64,000 nucleotides of DNA from Acidisarcina sp963790505 (GTDB taxonomy: Bacteria > Acidobacteriota > Terriglobia > Terriglobales > Acidobacteriaceae), in the NCBI GenBank assembly GCA_963790505.1, contig CAWBOT010000006.1:1-64000 (forward strand), in the 5' to 3' direction. The notes under the pieces are model-generated. The model ran no database searches. It saw only the letters and a list, made by a program, of their open reading frames with translations, and had not been told where the DNA came from. Of this stretch, positions 10,306 through 19,702 are shown piece by piece (position 1 is the stretch's first letter; each line of letters begins with the position of its first letter). A program made the position numbers and the translations under genes.

Positions 10306-10896
10306 TCACGATCTTGCAAACGCAAGCAATGGTCCGATGTCGTTCTTGTCGGCCGCTCGTAGTGCTTCGATGTAGCCACGGCGAATCTCACCTTGAGCCA
10401 CAATGTCAGCGCCGCCCCATGTGAACTCGGGGCGGCGTTGTAGTTTGGCTAGAACGTCGGCCATAAGCCGTGCGTGCCGGCCATTCCCGTTCGCGAAAGG
10501 ATGGATGAAGACGAGACGATGATGAAAGCGAATCGCGATTTCGTCGGGCGGGAACGTGGAGTTCTCGATCCAATAGATCGTGTCTCCAACGAGGATTGCG
10601 AGTTGTTCTCGAATCTGATGGTGAGGTATGCCAATGTTCTTTTCGCTCGTGCGATACAGGCCGGCCCACTTCCATGTCTCATCGAACATCCGTTGATGCA
10701 AAGCGCGGATGTAAGGCTCCGACAAAGCATTCTGTCGCGCAAGAGTCCTCGGACTGAGAGCCCAGGAATACGCTACAAGGATGTTCTCTCGCTCCCATTG
10801 GTTCAACTCTTCCTTGGTGGCAAGGTTGGGAATGAGGTCGGCCTGTTCGTCCGGCGTCAGCGGCGTATTGCCTTCGCCAGTGGTGAAGAGGGTCAT
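10306..10896 (-). CDS. Fic/DOC family protein, 'mobile mystery protein B' type
   Basis: This 196-residue Fic-fold protein has the complete active-site motif HPFANGNGRHAR at residues 132-143: the catalytic His, the phosphate-binding loop and the Arg. Fic enzymes usually transfer AMP from ATP to a protein hydroxyl. The N-terminal ATKEELNQWERENI segment is typical of the group called mobile mystery protein B. The start overlaps the stop of the upstream HTH gene by four bases (ATGA), so the two are co-translated. The pairing with a small HTH protein resembles a toxin-antitoxin module. I see no clear (S/T)xxxE(G/N) inhibitory motif in either protein. The gene is intact although its surroundings are damaged. 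The target is unknown. Confidence 0.85.
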   Translation of the reverse strand: MTLFTTGEGNTPLTPDEQADLIPNLATKEELNQWERENILVAYSWALSPRTLARQNALSEPYIRALHQRMFDETWKWAGLYRTSEKNIGIPHHQIREQLAILVGDTIYWIENSTFPPDEIAIRFHHRLVFIHPFANGNGRHARLMADVLAKLQRRPEFTWGGADIVAQGEIRRGYIEALRAADKNDIGPLLAFARS

Positions 10897-11339
10897 GACT
10901 GCTTGCCTACGCGGCGAACGCGTTGCGTTTGGGCCTCGATTGCTTGGTCCACGTTGCCGCTCGCTTGGTCTTCAAGCGCCATCGAGTGCTCAACGCGCCG
11001 GACGGTTCGCGACGCAGCAGCGCGGGCGCGCGTCGCAATCGTCGCCTCGACCGACTCTCCGCGGGGAACGAACACGTAGACAAGATCACAGTCGAGGGCG
11101 TCGGCACAGGTGCGTAAGCTCTTGAGCGTGATTCTGTCCTCCCTCTCTGCTTTTTCCTGTTGGGCGGCGAGTGAGCGGCTAGCTCCGAGCCGCTCTCCGA
11201 GTTCACTGTATGAAACTCCCATCGCCTCACGGAATGCTCGAATCCATCCTTTTGGCGGGCGTGGCAATTTGAGCGAGCGCAGGGGTTGCACCATGCGATC
11301 AATCTGCTGGACGCGTAGCTGGCGGAAATTTTCCTTCAT
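10893..11339 (-). CDS. XRE-type HTH protein, 'mobile mystery protein A' type
   Basis: This 148-residue protein has a helix-turn-helix at about residues 40-85 (MGVSYSELGERLGASRSLAA, then ITLKSLRTCADALDCDLVYV). The region before it, LRSLKLPRPPKGWIRAFREA, is characteristic of the mobile mystery protein A group. The C-terminal 50 residues are Ala/Arg-rich and probably helical. It is followed with a four-base overlap by the Fic protein gene, and likely autoregulates the pair or neutralises its partner. The upstream 80 bases are AT-rich (around 11,350-11,440) and probably hold the promoter. Function is inferred from the pairing and domain only. Confidence 0.8.
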   Translation of the reverse strand: MKENFRQLRVQQIDRMVQPLRSLKLPRPPKGWIRAFREAMGVSYSELGERLGASRSLAAQQEKAEREDRITLKSLRTCADALDCDLVYVFVPRGESVEATIATRARAAASRTVRRVEHSMALEDQASGNVDQAIEAQTQRVRRVGKQS

Positions 11340-11425
11340 GATGCCTCCTTCGTCTATCTATACATGAACAGGTATGCAAAGACAGTATATCTATAAATAT
11401 AGGTTGAGGTCGTATTTGTTTATCT

Positions 11426-11725
11426 TTAAATAGACAGATTCACTCTTTGGGAAGCCAGTTGCGCAGACATTATGGTGGCCAGTTTTGAAATCATTTGCTC
11501 TTCGAGTGAAGCCCGCTGTTTGCCGAAGTGGGCTTCTCGATGGTCGTTTGGGCACAGGCCGATCACGTTAGTCACCCGGTCAGCACCCTCGGCGGCGAGC
11601 GCGATGATGTGATGAGTCTCCAGATAACGCGTTCCGTCCGGCTTCAGAAACCCTGAGCATCGCAGAACTCGCAACGCCCGTTGGCGCGTGCAAGCAACTT
11701 AGCATGTGACGGATGAGAGTCAGGA
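11426..11725 (-). pseudogene. HNH endonuclease domain remnant, frameshifted
   Basis: The readable part, about 11426-11665, gives GFLKPDGTRYLETHHIIALA then VTNVIGLCPNDHREAHFG, an HNH nuclease core. One frame over just upstream is AKLLARANGRCEFCDAQG, the expected preceding zinc-knuckle region, so a single indel near 11,655 separates the two halves. The N-terminal part of the original protein, up to several hundred residues in related nucleases, is not visible upstream. Tail residues EEQMISKLATIM match the typical ending. It is probably a relic of a mobile or restriction-like nuclease. Confidence 0.7.
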
Positions 11726-11958
11726 GAGACGCTCCTGCGATTCGCCCATAATGAACAAATCGTCATCCTGTTTCTGGTTCCAAAGTGCTATCAAGAGAAC
11801 AGCGGCCGCGTCTCAACAAGTAGCCGTTGCAAATTGAGGGTGCGGAACCTGATCTGCCAAGTAGTCGACTGTCGCCAGATCGTCGCCCTTCGTGATCCAG
11901 TATCTGCAACAGATTCGCGACACCTAATCCCTATAACCGGGCCGAGGGCCGATTTCGC

Positions 11959-13022
11959 ATGACTACGGCTTACCTGAACCGCATCGCCACTGCCGTACCA
12001 GAGCACGATGTGCATGAAGCCTTCGTCGTCTTCGCAGAGAAGATGCTCGCCGACCCGCGGCTGCGCACGGTCTTCCGCCGCATGGCGGGCCGCGCCGACA
12101 TCGCGCATCGCTATTCGTTCCTCGATCCGCAGAAAGGTTCGGGCCGATTCTCATCGCATGATGCGCATGAGTTTTATCGGCTAGGCAACTTTCCCAACAC
12201 GGCACAGCGTATGGAGTTGTTTGAGCAGAGCGCTCCGGTGCTGATGCGGAAGGCCGTGGACCGGCTTGCGCTAAGCGAGAAGGAACGCTCCGGTATCACG
12301 CATGTGCTGGTGACCTGCTGCACGGGGCTCTATGCGCCTGGGCTGGACTTTGAGATCGTCGACCACCTCGGGCTTTCGGCCGGCGTGGAGCGCACGATGG
12401 TTGGATTCATGGGATGCTATGCCGCGATCAATGCGCTGAAGCTGGCGCGGCACATTGTGCGCTCAGAGCCCGAACGCAGGCGTGCTCATGGTGAACCTGG
12501 AGCTGTGTACGCTGCACTTCCAGGAGACGCAGGATCTGGAGCAGGTGCTCTCCTTCCTGGTCTTTGCCGATGGCGCGGCGGCGAGCCTGATTACCGCGCG
12601 CGAGCAGGGTTTCGCGCTGGACAGCTTCAAGGCGGTGATGGTGCCCGAGACGAGGGGGCTGATTACGTGGAAGATTCGCGGGCTGGGTTTCGACATGCTG
12701 CTTTCCGGGCAGGTGCCGGCGGAGTTAGGCCGCGCGCTGCATGAGGGCGAGTTGATGGCCGAGCGCGATGGCATCGATCTGTGGGCGGTGCATCCCGGCG
12801 GGCGGTCGATTCTGGATGCGGTGGAGAAGGGACTGGAGTCTGCCGGCCGATGCGCTGGCGGCGTCGCGCGAGGTGCTGTCGTGCTTCGGCAACATGTCGT
12901 CGGCGACGGTGATGTTTGTGCTGCAGCGAATGATGCAGCAGGCGCAGCCCGGGCAGCGCGGGTGCGCGATGTCGTTTGGGCCGGGACTGACAGCGGAGAC
13001 GATGCGCTTCCATGTGGTCTAG
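11959..13022 (+). pseudogene. Type III polyketide synthase (chalcone/stilbene synthase family), frameshifted
   Basis: Type III polyketide synthases condense malonyl-CoA units onto an acyl-CoA starter to give pyrones or resorcinols. The N-terminal 171 codons are intact and include the catalytic Cys in GFMGCYAA (residue 153). An extra base at about 12472 changes frame; reading then continues through VNLELCTLHFQ and the catalytic His in WAVHPGGRSILD. A second extra base at about 12836 precedes the catalytic Asn in FGNMSSATVMFVL. Removing two bases gives an uninterrupted 353-residue protein with the full Cys-His-Asn triad, a normal length. The stop overlaps the start of the methyltransferase gene by 11 bases. 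The gene therefore looks recently broken or mis-sequenced. Confidence 0.85.
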
Positions 13023-13728
13023 CGCACAGATCGACTTCAGCCGGCGGGTCTCTCCGCGTGAGTTGCCGGAGCTGATGGATGGCGACTGCAGTTATGAGGA
13101 TTTCCGTGACTGCCTGCGCAGTCTGGAAACAGTCAACCGCTGGCTGCTCGGCTATCGGCCGACGCTGGCGTGGCTGGAGCGGCTGCCGCGCGGGCTGCGT
13201 GAGCCGATGCACATCGTCGATGTGGGCAGTGGCGGCGGCGATCTACTGCGGCAGATTGCACGCTGGGCACGAAGACGGGGCATTGCCGTGCAGTTAACCG
13301 GGATCGACTTGAATCCTTATGCGGCGCGCGCGGCAGCGGAGTCCACCCCGAAAGAACTCGGAATCACATGGGTGACCGGCGATGCTATGGTGTATCGACC
13401 GGAGAAGCCGATGGATATCGTCGTTAGTTCGCTGATGGCACATCATCTGGAGGATGAGGAGATCGTCGCGCTGCTGCGGTGGATGGAAGCGACCGCGCAG
13501 GCTAGGTTGGTTTATCAACGATCTGGAGCGGTCGGAGTGGAGTTGCCGGATGTTTGGGCTGGGTGCGGTGGCACCGGCTTGTGCGGCATGATGGGCCGGT
13601 GTCGTTCCGGCGTGCCTTCCGGAAGGAGGATTGGGTGCAGTCTGCTGGCAGCGGCTGATATTCCGCGAGAGGCGGTGACGGTGGAACGTTGGCGGCCGGG
13701 ACGGTTGTGCGTGGGGCGGTGGAAGTGA
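13012..13728 (+). pseudogene. SAM-dependent methyltransferase, frameshifted
   Basis: Class I methyltransferase with SAM motif I IVDVGSGGGDLLRQIA (about residues 67-82), the acidic end of strand 2 in LTGIDLNPYA, and a motif VVSSLMAHHLEDEEIV. After about 13500 the frame is lost. WFINDLERSEWSCRMFGL, then HDGPVSFRRAFRKEDW, then ADIPREAVTVERW and the end GRLCVG lie in alternating frames, so about three indels are needed. The order matches small methyltransferases encoded next to type III polyketide synthases, which methylate the phenolic product. The start overlaps the synthase stop, indicating coupled translation. Confidence 0.75.
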
Positions 13729-13831
13729 GATCGGCGATGCTGAAGCAGCTCGTTCGACTAAGGAAGATGTAGCTATCTCCGCTCTTCGCCCGCATGGCGC
13801 ACCTCATCACGTCTAACCATTTGAGAGGCGA

Positions 13832-14470
13832 ATGATGTCAACTTCCACTCTGCCATCGCCCGCGTCCTCCCGTTCCAGATTCAAGACTGTTCTCTGGCTC
13901 GGCCTTGGTCGTCACGACGCTCTTTGTCTTCATCACGTCAGAGGTTCTTCTCGTCACCGATTACCCGATGTACCACGCCTACCGCCTGCAGGTGATCGCC
14001 GACCGGCATCTTCTCATTCCGCACACGCTCTGCGGAACCTTCGCTCTGCTGGCCGGCCCACTCCAGTTCTCGTCACGTTTTCGGCAGCGCCACCTGCAAG
14101 CTCCATCGCATCCTCGGCCGCATCTATTTCGTTTCCGTCATTGTCGGGTCTTTCACCGGGATCGCTCTCGCTGCGGGCCGCCCGGGCTTCCCGGAACCTC
14201 CATGCAGGCCGCTGCATGGATCGTCTGCACGACCGCTGCCTTCATCGCCGCGCGCAACCGGCAGATCGCCGTGCATCGCCAGTGGATGGCCCGCTCTTAT
14301 GCGGTCACGTTTACCTTCGTCTCCAGCCGTGTGCTCAACCTTGTGCCTGCCTACTGGAGCCATCTTGGCGATGTCTGTCGGCGGTCGGCGTCATCGCCTT
14401 CACCCTGGCTTCCATTCTTCTGGTCGACCTCGGCCTGAACTGGCACGAACTCACCACGCGCCGTGAATGA
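13832..14470 (+). pseudogene. DUF2306-like membrane protein, frameshifted
   Basis: Hydrophobic protein of about 210 residues in at least three frames. TLFVFITSEVLLVTDYPMYH and GTFALLAGPLQFSSRFRQRH come first. HRILGRIYFVSVIVGSFTGI lies one frame over, then AAWIVCTTAAFIAARNRQIA and HRQWMARSYAVTFTFVSSRV, and lastly VGVIAFTLASILLVDLGLN. The HRILGR and HRQWM segments between membrane helices are characteristic of DUF2306 proteins, whose function is not known; the conserved histidines suggest redox or heme-related roles. It lies in the same orientation between the methyltransferase and the FAD oxidoreductase. Confidence 0.65.
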
Positions 14471-14667
14471 TGATCGCGCCCGTTTCTCATCAAGAACTCA
14501 GCACGTTCAGCAGACGTTCAATGATGCTCCGCCAGTGACTTAGCCGTTGCTCCAAGATGACGATTTGTACAGAATCACGCGCCAATCCTGTTCCTTGGGC
14601 GTCTACTAGAAAGATAGGAACCTGCGACGAATTGATGCGAACCCCCAGTGGACTCAGGAGCAATGCT

Positions 14668-15798
14668 TTGCAAGACGAAGTTCTCATCCTCGGTGGTGGA
14701 GTGGCAGGCTGTGCAGCTTCGATCGCGCTCGCCCGAAAGGGACGAAGCGTCACGCTGATCGAACGCGAGCCCACACCGCGCCATAAGGTCTGCGGAGAGT
14801 TCCTGAGCGGTGAGGCCCTTGAAGACCTGCATGCGCTCGGCATCGACGTGGCCTCGCTTGGCGCCGTGCCCATCAACTACGTTCGCCTCGCCGCGGCCAG
14901 GCGCGCCGCGGAGGCTCCGTTGCCTTTTCCCGCGGCCTCGCTCACGCGCAAGGCGCTGGATACAGCGCTCATCGCCGCAGCCATCGCCGCGGGAGTCCGC
15001 GTTGAGCGCGGTCGCAGTGTGCAGTCGCTCAGCCGCGCGACCGCCAACCTCTGGCAGGCTACGCTCGACGACGGCACCACATACGAAGCTCCAACCGCCT
15101 TTCTCGCCACGGGCAAGCACGATCTGCGCGGCCACGGTCGCCCGAAGGACCCTCACCAATGGGTCGCCTTCAAGATGTATTACCGGCTGTCTGCCGCCCA
15201 GACCGCTGACCTGGCGGACGCCTCCGAGTTGACGCTCTATGCCGGAGGCTACGGTGGTATCCAACCGGTGGAAGACGGCATTACGAATTTCTGCTGTGTG
15301 GTGCAACGGCGGTATTTTGCACGTGCGGGTCTTCGCTGGGAGGGCCTCCTTGCGAAGATGCAGCAGGACTGTCCCCACCTCGCGATGCGGCTTGACGGTG
15401 CGGAGCCGCTGCTCGACAAACCGATCACCATCACTCATATCCCGTACGGTTACCTCCGCCGCGCAACCGAGGATGGGCTCTACTGCATCGGCGATCAGGC
15501 AGCCGTAATCCCCTCGTTCACCGGCGATGGCATATCCATCGCCCTGCATACTGCCCGCCGTGCCGCCGCTGCCTATCTTGCCGCGGAGCCGGCGCCGGTC
15601 TTTCAGCCAAAACTGCGCTCCGCGATGCTGCCCCAGATGCGTCTTGCCGAGCTCGCCGCCAACGGCTTGAACAACGCACTCGCGCGCGCTGTGCTGCCGT
15701 TCTGCCTCAGGGTCTGGCCCGGCGCGATGCGCGTAACGGCTAGGCTCACGCGTGTCACCCAGCCCGCCGCTGTTGCTCCACAGGCGTTCGCCAACTGA
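14668..15798 (+). CDS. FAD-dependent oxidoreductase (geranylgeranyl reductase/PHBH-like)
   Basis: Flavoprotein of 376 residues. It starts with the dinucleotide-binding strand EVLILGGGVAGCAASIAL, continues with RHKVCGEFLSGEAL and ends its FAD site with GLYCIGDQAAVIPSFTGDG. This is the pattern of class A flavoprotein hydroxylases and geranylgeranyl-reductase-like proteins. A TTG start at 14668 is preferred because AGGAG lies seven bases upstream and the GxGxxG then falls at residues 7-12; the frame is open further upstream to 14557. With the type III synthase and methyltransferase it matches a three-gene set known from phenolic-lipid pathways (SrsA-SrsB-SrsC type), where the flavoprotein hydroxylates the ring. 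It is the only intact enzyme of the group here. Confidence 0.75.
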   Translation: MQDEVLILGGGVAGCAASIALARKGRSVTLIEREPTPRHKVCGEFLSGEALEDLHALGIDVASLGAVPINYVRLAAARRAAEAPLPFPAASLTRKALDTALIAAAIAAGVRVERGRSVQSLSRATANLWQATLDDGTTYEAPTAFLATGKHDLRGHGRPKDPHQWVAFKMYYRLSAAQTADLADASELTLYAGGYGGIQPVEDGITNFCCVVQRRYFARAGLRWEGLLAKMQQDCPHLAMRLDGAEPLLDKPITITHIPYGYLRRATEDGLYCIGDQAAVIPSFTGDGISIALHTARRAAAAYLAAEPAPVFQPKLRSAMLPQMRLAELAANGLNNALARAVLPFCLRVWPGAMRVTARLTRVTQPAAVAPQAFAN

Positions 15799-15852
15799 AA
15801 TCGAGCACGCCAAACAACGTCTCGGCAGTCAACTCTTCTAGGGAGAGATGCA

Positions 15853-16420
15853 ATGAAATCCTTCGCAGTCTTAGCTCTTCGCGCTCATACTCGCTCCAGC
15901 CGTACTCGCCCAGCATCAGACCTTCGCCGTCAACCCCGATGCCAGCGAGGTCAAGATGAAGCTCAACACGACCCACGAGGTCGTCAACGGCACGTTTCAC
16001 ATACAGTCCGGATCGATCGATTTCGACCGCACGCGCTCCCAGGATGTCGGGGATCGGTCGTCGTCGCGGCGGGCAGCGGCAAGACCGGAAATGACAGCCG
16101 CGACAAGAAGATGAACAAAGACATTCTCAAGGTGGATCAGTTCACGACCGTCTCCTTCGCGCCCAAAGACGTACACCGGAACGATTGCTGCTTCAGGCGA
16201 CTCGACCATTCAGGTGAGCGGAGTGTTCACCCTGCTCGGCACCCCTCACGACCTGACGATTCCGATGCAGATTCACATCGATGGATCGAAGGCAACGGCG
16301 AAGGCGCAATTCGTCGTTCCCTATGTGCAGTGGGGTCTCAAGAACCCGAGCTTCCTGATCTGGAAAGCCGAGAATGACGTAGCGATCGATCTTAACCTCG
16401 TTGGCCAGGTTTCTAACTGA
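15853..16420 (+). pseudogene. YceI-family protein, frameshifted
   Basis: Secreted lipocalin-like protein of the YceI family, which bind isoprenoid or quinone lipids. A GGGAGAG ribosome binding site precedes MKSFAVLA. The signal sequence and strands ALILAPAVLAQHQTFAVNPD and HEVVNGTFHIQSGSIDFDRT are one frame over. SVVVAAGSGKTGNDSRDKKM returns to the first frame, and TGTIAASGDSTIQVSGVFTL to the end is in a third. About three indels in 568 bases break the gene, while the residue pattern between them is undamaged. It follows the FAD oxidoreductase and may have carried or protected a lipid product of that locus. Confidence 0.8.
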
Positions 16421-16603
16421 ATGACCATCGTGGTTCCGCAAACCGTCCCAGCCGCTGATATCGCGTCGCCGCGCAGGTGAGATTGTGAAGTTTTTCCCCG
16501 ACCTACAGGCGTGCCGCGCATCCTATTTCCGGAGGGTCGAGCACTCCTGGCCCTCCATTGAGTAGAATCGGGCTGAGTCAAGCATTCTTAAAGGAGAGAT
16601 CGA

Positions 16604-16879
16604 GTGAACATGTTGAAGCTTTGGGCGGTTTTCACGGTTGGCGTTACGGCGGGAGCGATCGTCGCATTGATCTACGCGCCACAGACCGGCGAAAAGACAC
16701 GCAAGCAGTTGAAGCGCAGGATTGAAGATGCCGGCGACTATCTCAAGGACGCGAGCGAGACCTTCGGCGATCACGCCGAAAAAGTCGTCAAGCGCGGCAA
16801 AGATGTCTGGGAAGATGTTGCCGACTCCGCCAGCAAAGCCGCCAATAAAGCGGTCAAGACCGTCTCCGACCTGGTCTAA
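16604..16879 (+). CDS. YtxH-domain small membrane protein
   Basis: This 91-residue protein has one N-terminal membrane helix (about residues 5-25) followed by PQTGEKTRKQLKRRIEDAGD and a long charged amphipathic region. This is the pattern of YtxH/gas-vesicle-like proteins linked to envelope or general stress. An AAGGAGAG ribosome binding site precedes a GTG start; an in-frame ATG lies two codons later. It is the first intact gene to the right of the frameshifted block and is followed by strong hairpins that separate it from convergent clpC. Confidence 0.75.
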   Translation: MNMLKLWAVFTVGVTAGAIVALIYAPQTGEKTRKQLKRRIEDAGDYLKDASETFGDHAEKVVKRGKDVWEDVADSASKAANKAVKTVSDLV

Positions 16880-16909
16880 CTCCATCTACGAAAAGTTTGG
16901 ATGCCGCTG

Positions 16910-16933
16910 CCCGGTCTCTAGCCTGAGACCGGG
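16910..16933. repeat. Nine-base-pair inverted repeat
   Basis: CCCGGTCTC (16910-16918) and GAGACCGGG (16925-16933) form a perfect stem with a six-base loop in the gap between the convergent YtxH and clpC genes. No T-run follows, so it may assist the neighbouring terminator rather than act alone. Confidence 0.55.
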
Positions 16934-16969
16934 TCCAGCGCGAATCCTCCATCCGTCAGGCAAGAAAAC

Positions 16970-16994
16970 GCCCCGCGGGAAGCGGGGCCTTTTC
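16970..16994. terminator. Rho-independent terminator between YtxH gene and clpC
   Basis: GCCCCGC-GGGAA-GCGGGGC (16970-16988) is followed by CTTTTCC and preceded by GAAAAC, so it has a short T-run on both strands. It can terminate the YtxH gene from the left and clpC from the right. Confidence 0.75.
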
Positions 16995-17014
16995 CTGCTT
17001 TGGCGCTCGAAATC

Positions 17015-19474
17015 CTAGGTGCTGAAGAGAAGCACTCCATCGCTCTTCTCCTCGCCCACCTGGCTTACCGGGCGATAGTAAAGCTGGTTGTTTTCGAGAT
17101 AGACCTCAAGGAAGGCTGGCCGCTCGGAAATGCCGCCGGCAATCAGCGCCTCCGACAACGGGTCCTCAACATAGCGCTGTAAGGCCCGCCGCAGCGGACG
17201 CGCCCCGTAACTGCGGTCGACCAGCGTCTTTTCGATGATCCACTTCTTCCCTTCCTCGGTCACCGAGATAGTGATCGCCTTTTGCGCCAGGTTCGCATTG
17301 AGCTGCTGCACGAGCAGTTCAAGGATCTGGATCAGATCGCCGTCGGACAGCGCCATGAAGATGATGACTTCGTCGAGACGGTTGAGGAACTCGGGGTTGA
17401 AGGTCCGCTTCACCTCGTTCTTGACCAGCTCTTCGATCTTCTCCATGACATGGTCTTCGCGGTCCGACTGGAAGCCCAGACCCTGCTTACGCTGCAGGTG
17501 GCGGGCCCCAATGTTCGAGGTCATGATCAGGATCGTGTTCTTGAAGTCGACCGTATTGCCGAGGCCGTCGGTGAGCTGGCCGTCTTCAAAGACCTGCAGC
17601 AAGATGTTGAAGACATCCGGATGCGCCTTTTCGATCTCGTCCAGCAGCACGACGGAGTAAGGCGAGCGCTTCACCCGCTCGGTGAGCTGACCGCCCTCCT
17701 CGTAACCAACGTAGCCCGGAGGCGAGCCGATCAGCTTCGAGACCGAATGCTTCTCCATAAACTCCGACATATCGAAGCGGATCAGCGACTTCTCGCTGCC
17801 GAAGAGGAAGTTGGCCAGGGTGCGCGCCATCTCCGTCTTGCCCACGCCGGTCGGGCCCAGGAACAGGAACGATCCGATCGGCCGGTGGGGAGACTTCAGA
17901 CCTGCGCGGGAACGGCGGATGGCACGCGCCAGGGCCGAGATCGCCTTTTCCTGCGAGATCACCCGCTTGTGCAGCTCTTCTTCGACGCGGAGCAGCTTCT
18001 GCGTCTCTTCTTCCTTGATCGAGAAGACCGGCACACCCGTCCAGCGGCTGACGACGTCCTCGATGTCTTCGCGGCTCACGATGCCCGCGGTCGAGTCGTC
18101 GAGGTGATACTTGTCGCGCAGCGCACGCAGGTTCTCGCGCTCTTTGCGTTCTTCGTCCGAATAGAAGCGCGCCTTCTCGAACTCGTGGTTCGCGATGGCG
18201 TTCTCCATCCGGTGGACGATGAACTTGATGCGCTTCTGCACCTCGGTGATCTCTTCGGGCAGCGAGGTCTGGCGCAGCTTCACTCGTGCGCCTGCCTCGT
18301 CGATCAGATCGATCGCCTTGTCCGGCAGGAAGCGGTCGGGAATATACCGGTTCGAGTGAGAGACGGCAAAGAAGATCGAGTCGTCGGTGTAGCTGACGGC
18401 ATGGAACTTCTCATAGCGGTCCTTGATTCCCATGATGATCTTGATCGCGTCTTCTTCGTTCGGAGGCGGAACTTTCACCGCCTGGAAGCGGCGTTCCAGC
18501 GAGCGATCTTTCTCGATGGACTTGCGATATTCCTGCGGGGTCGTCGCCCCGATGCACTGTATCTCGCCGCGAGACAAGGCCGGCTTGAGGATATTCGCTG
18601 CATCGAGCGAACCCTCCGCCGAACCCGCCCCGACCAGGGTATGCAACTCATCGATGAAGATGATGGAGTTCTGGTTCTCCATCAGCTCCTTCATGATCGT
18701 CTTCAGCCGCTCTTCAAACTGCCCGCGGTACTTCGTGCCCGCAACAATCAGCGAGAGATCGAGCGCCAGAACGCGCTTGTCCGCCAGGAAGCTCGGCACT
18801 TCGCCATCGGAGATGCGCTGCGCCAGCCCCTCGACGATGGCTGTCTTGCCCACGCCGGGTTCGCCGATCAGCACCGGATTGTTCTTTGTGCGGCGGCAGA
18901 GGATCTGGATGACCCGCTCCAGCTCGGTGTCGCGCCCGACCAGCGGGTCGAGCTGCGTATCCATGGCTGCCTGCGTAAGGTCGCGCGAAAACTCTGTGAG
19001 CAGGCTGGACTCCCGGTTGCGCTGCTGCGATGCCGGGGTCTTCTCCTGCGTCGCCCGCGCCAACTCCTCGCGGATCGCCACCAGTTTCAGACCGCGCTCG
19101 TGCAGGATCTCCGCGGCAAAGCACTTCTCTTCGCGCAACAGTCCGAGCAACAAGTGTTCCGTGCCGATATGTTTATGGGAGAGCCGTTCTGCTTCTTCCG
19201 CCGCGTAGGCGAGTACACGCTTGCATTCGTTGGATAAGGGAAGATCGACCGAGGTCGAGACCTTTTCCCGAATCGTGGTATGGCCTTCAATTTGTTTGCG
19301 GATCGATTCGACCGAAGCATGCGAGCGCAGAAAGCGGTTGGTCAACGCTTTGTCTTCACGCAGCAGGCCGAGGAGCAGGTGTTCGGTTTCAATATACGGG
19401 GAGCCAAACTGGCTGGCTTCATACCGCGCGAAAAAGATCACGCGCCGCGCCTTCTCTGTATAACGCTCGAACAT
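17015..19474 (-). CDS. ATP-dependent Clp protease ATP-binding subunit ClpC
   Basis: AAA+ unfoldase of 819 residues that delivers substrates to ClpP. Order: double Clp-N repeat (residues 1-140, containing YIETEHLLLGLLREDKAL and HIGTEHLLLGLLREEKCF), first ATPase domain with Walker A GEPGVGKTA (204-212), a middle region with a UVR-like helix (FEKARFYSDEERKER), second ATPase domain with Walker A GPTGVGKTE, and a C-terminal D2-small domain. The UVR segment identifies ClpC rather than ClpA. The start ATG has a GGGGGA ribosome binding site. It stands alone, bounded by the terminator at 16970 and a gap of about 230 bases upstream in which I see no gene. Confidence 0.95.
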   Translation of the reverse strand: MFERYTEKARRVIFFARYEASQFGSPYIETEHLLLGLLREDKALTNRFLRSHASVESIRKQIEGHTTIREKVSTSVDLPLSNECKRVLAYAAEEAERLSHKHIGTEHLLLGLLREEKCFAAEILHERGLKLVAIREELARATQEKTPASQQRNRESSLLTEFSRDLTQAAMDTQLDPLVGRDTELERVIQILCRRTKNNPVLIGEPGVGKTAIVEGLAQRISDGEVPSFLADKRVLALDLSLIVAGTKYRGQFEERLKTIMKELMENQNSIIFIDELHTLVGAGSAEGSLDAANILKPALSRGEIQCIGATTPQEYRKSIEKDRSLERRFQAVKVPPPNEEDAIKIIMGIKDRYEKFHAVSYTDDSIFFAVSHSNRYIPDRFLPDKAIDLIDEAGARVKLRQTSLPEEITEVQKRIKFIVHRMENAIANHEFEKARFYSDEERKERENLRALRDKYHLDDSTAGIVSREDIEDVVSRWTGVPVFSIKEEETQKLLRVEEELHKRVISQEKAISALARAIRRSRAGLKSPHRPIGSFLFLGPTGVGKTEMARTLANFLFGSEKSLIRFDMSEFMEKHSVSKLIGSPPGYVGYEEGGQLTERVKRSPYSVVLLDEIEKAHPDVFNILLQVFEDGQLTDGLGNTVDFKNTILIMTSNIGARHLQRKQGLGFQSDREDHVMEKIEELVKNEVKRTFNPEFLNRLDEVIIFMALSDGDLIQILELLVQQLNANLAQKAITISVTEEGKKWIIEKTLVDRSYGARPLRRALQRYVEDPLSEALIAGGISERPAFLEVYLENNQLYYRPVSQVGEEKSDGVLLFST

Positions 19475-19702
19475 GTTCCCCCTTCAAGACCAAACCGCCG
19501 ACTGTCGCCGCATCCGCCCAACGGACCGGAAGCAAGAACACTCAGGGCTCACTAATACCGTCCCGTCTCCTCAGGCCGAACCCCGGCCAAAAAGTGAGTC
19601 GACTTTCTCCAGCACGCCGCGTGGCGATCCCGCCCTCGTGCCTATATCTCGCAATCCCATTCATTACACATTAGACTGCGCCACAACAAAAACGAAGCAA
19701 CC

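Noticed and set aside
14575..15813. 412-codon open frame antisense to the FAD oxidoreductase
   Set aside because: The plus-strand frame carries the FAD motifs; the antisense frame has none.
17282..19237. 651-codon open frame on the plus strand
   Set aside because: It is the antisense of clpC, with Arg/Gln/Leu-rich low-complexity sequence and no family motif. GC-rich codon bias on the minus strand explains it.
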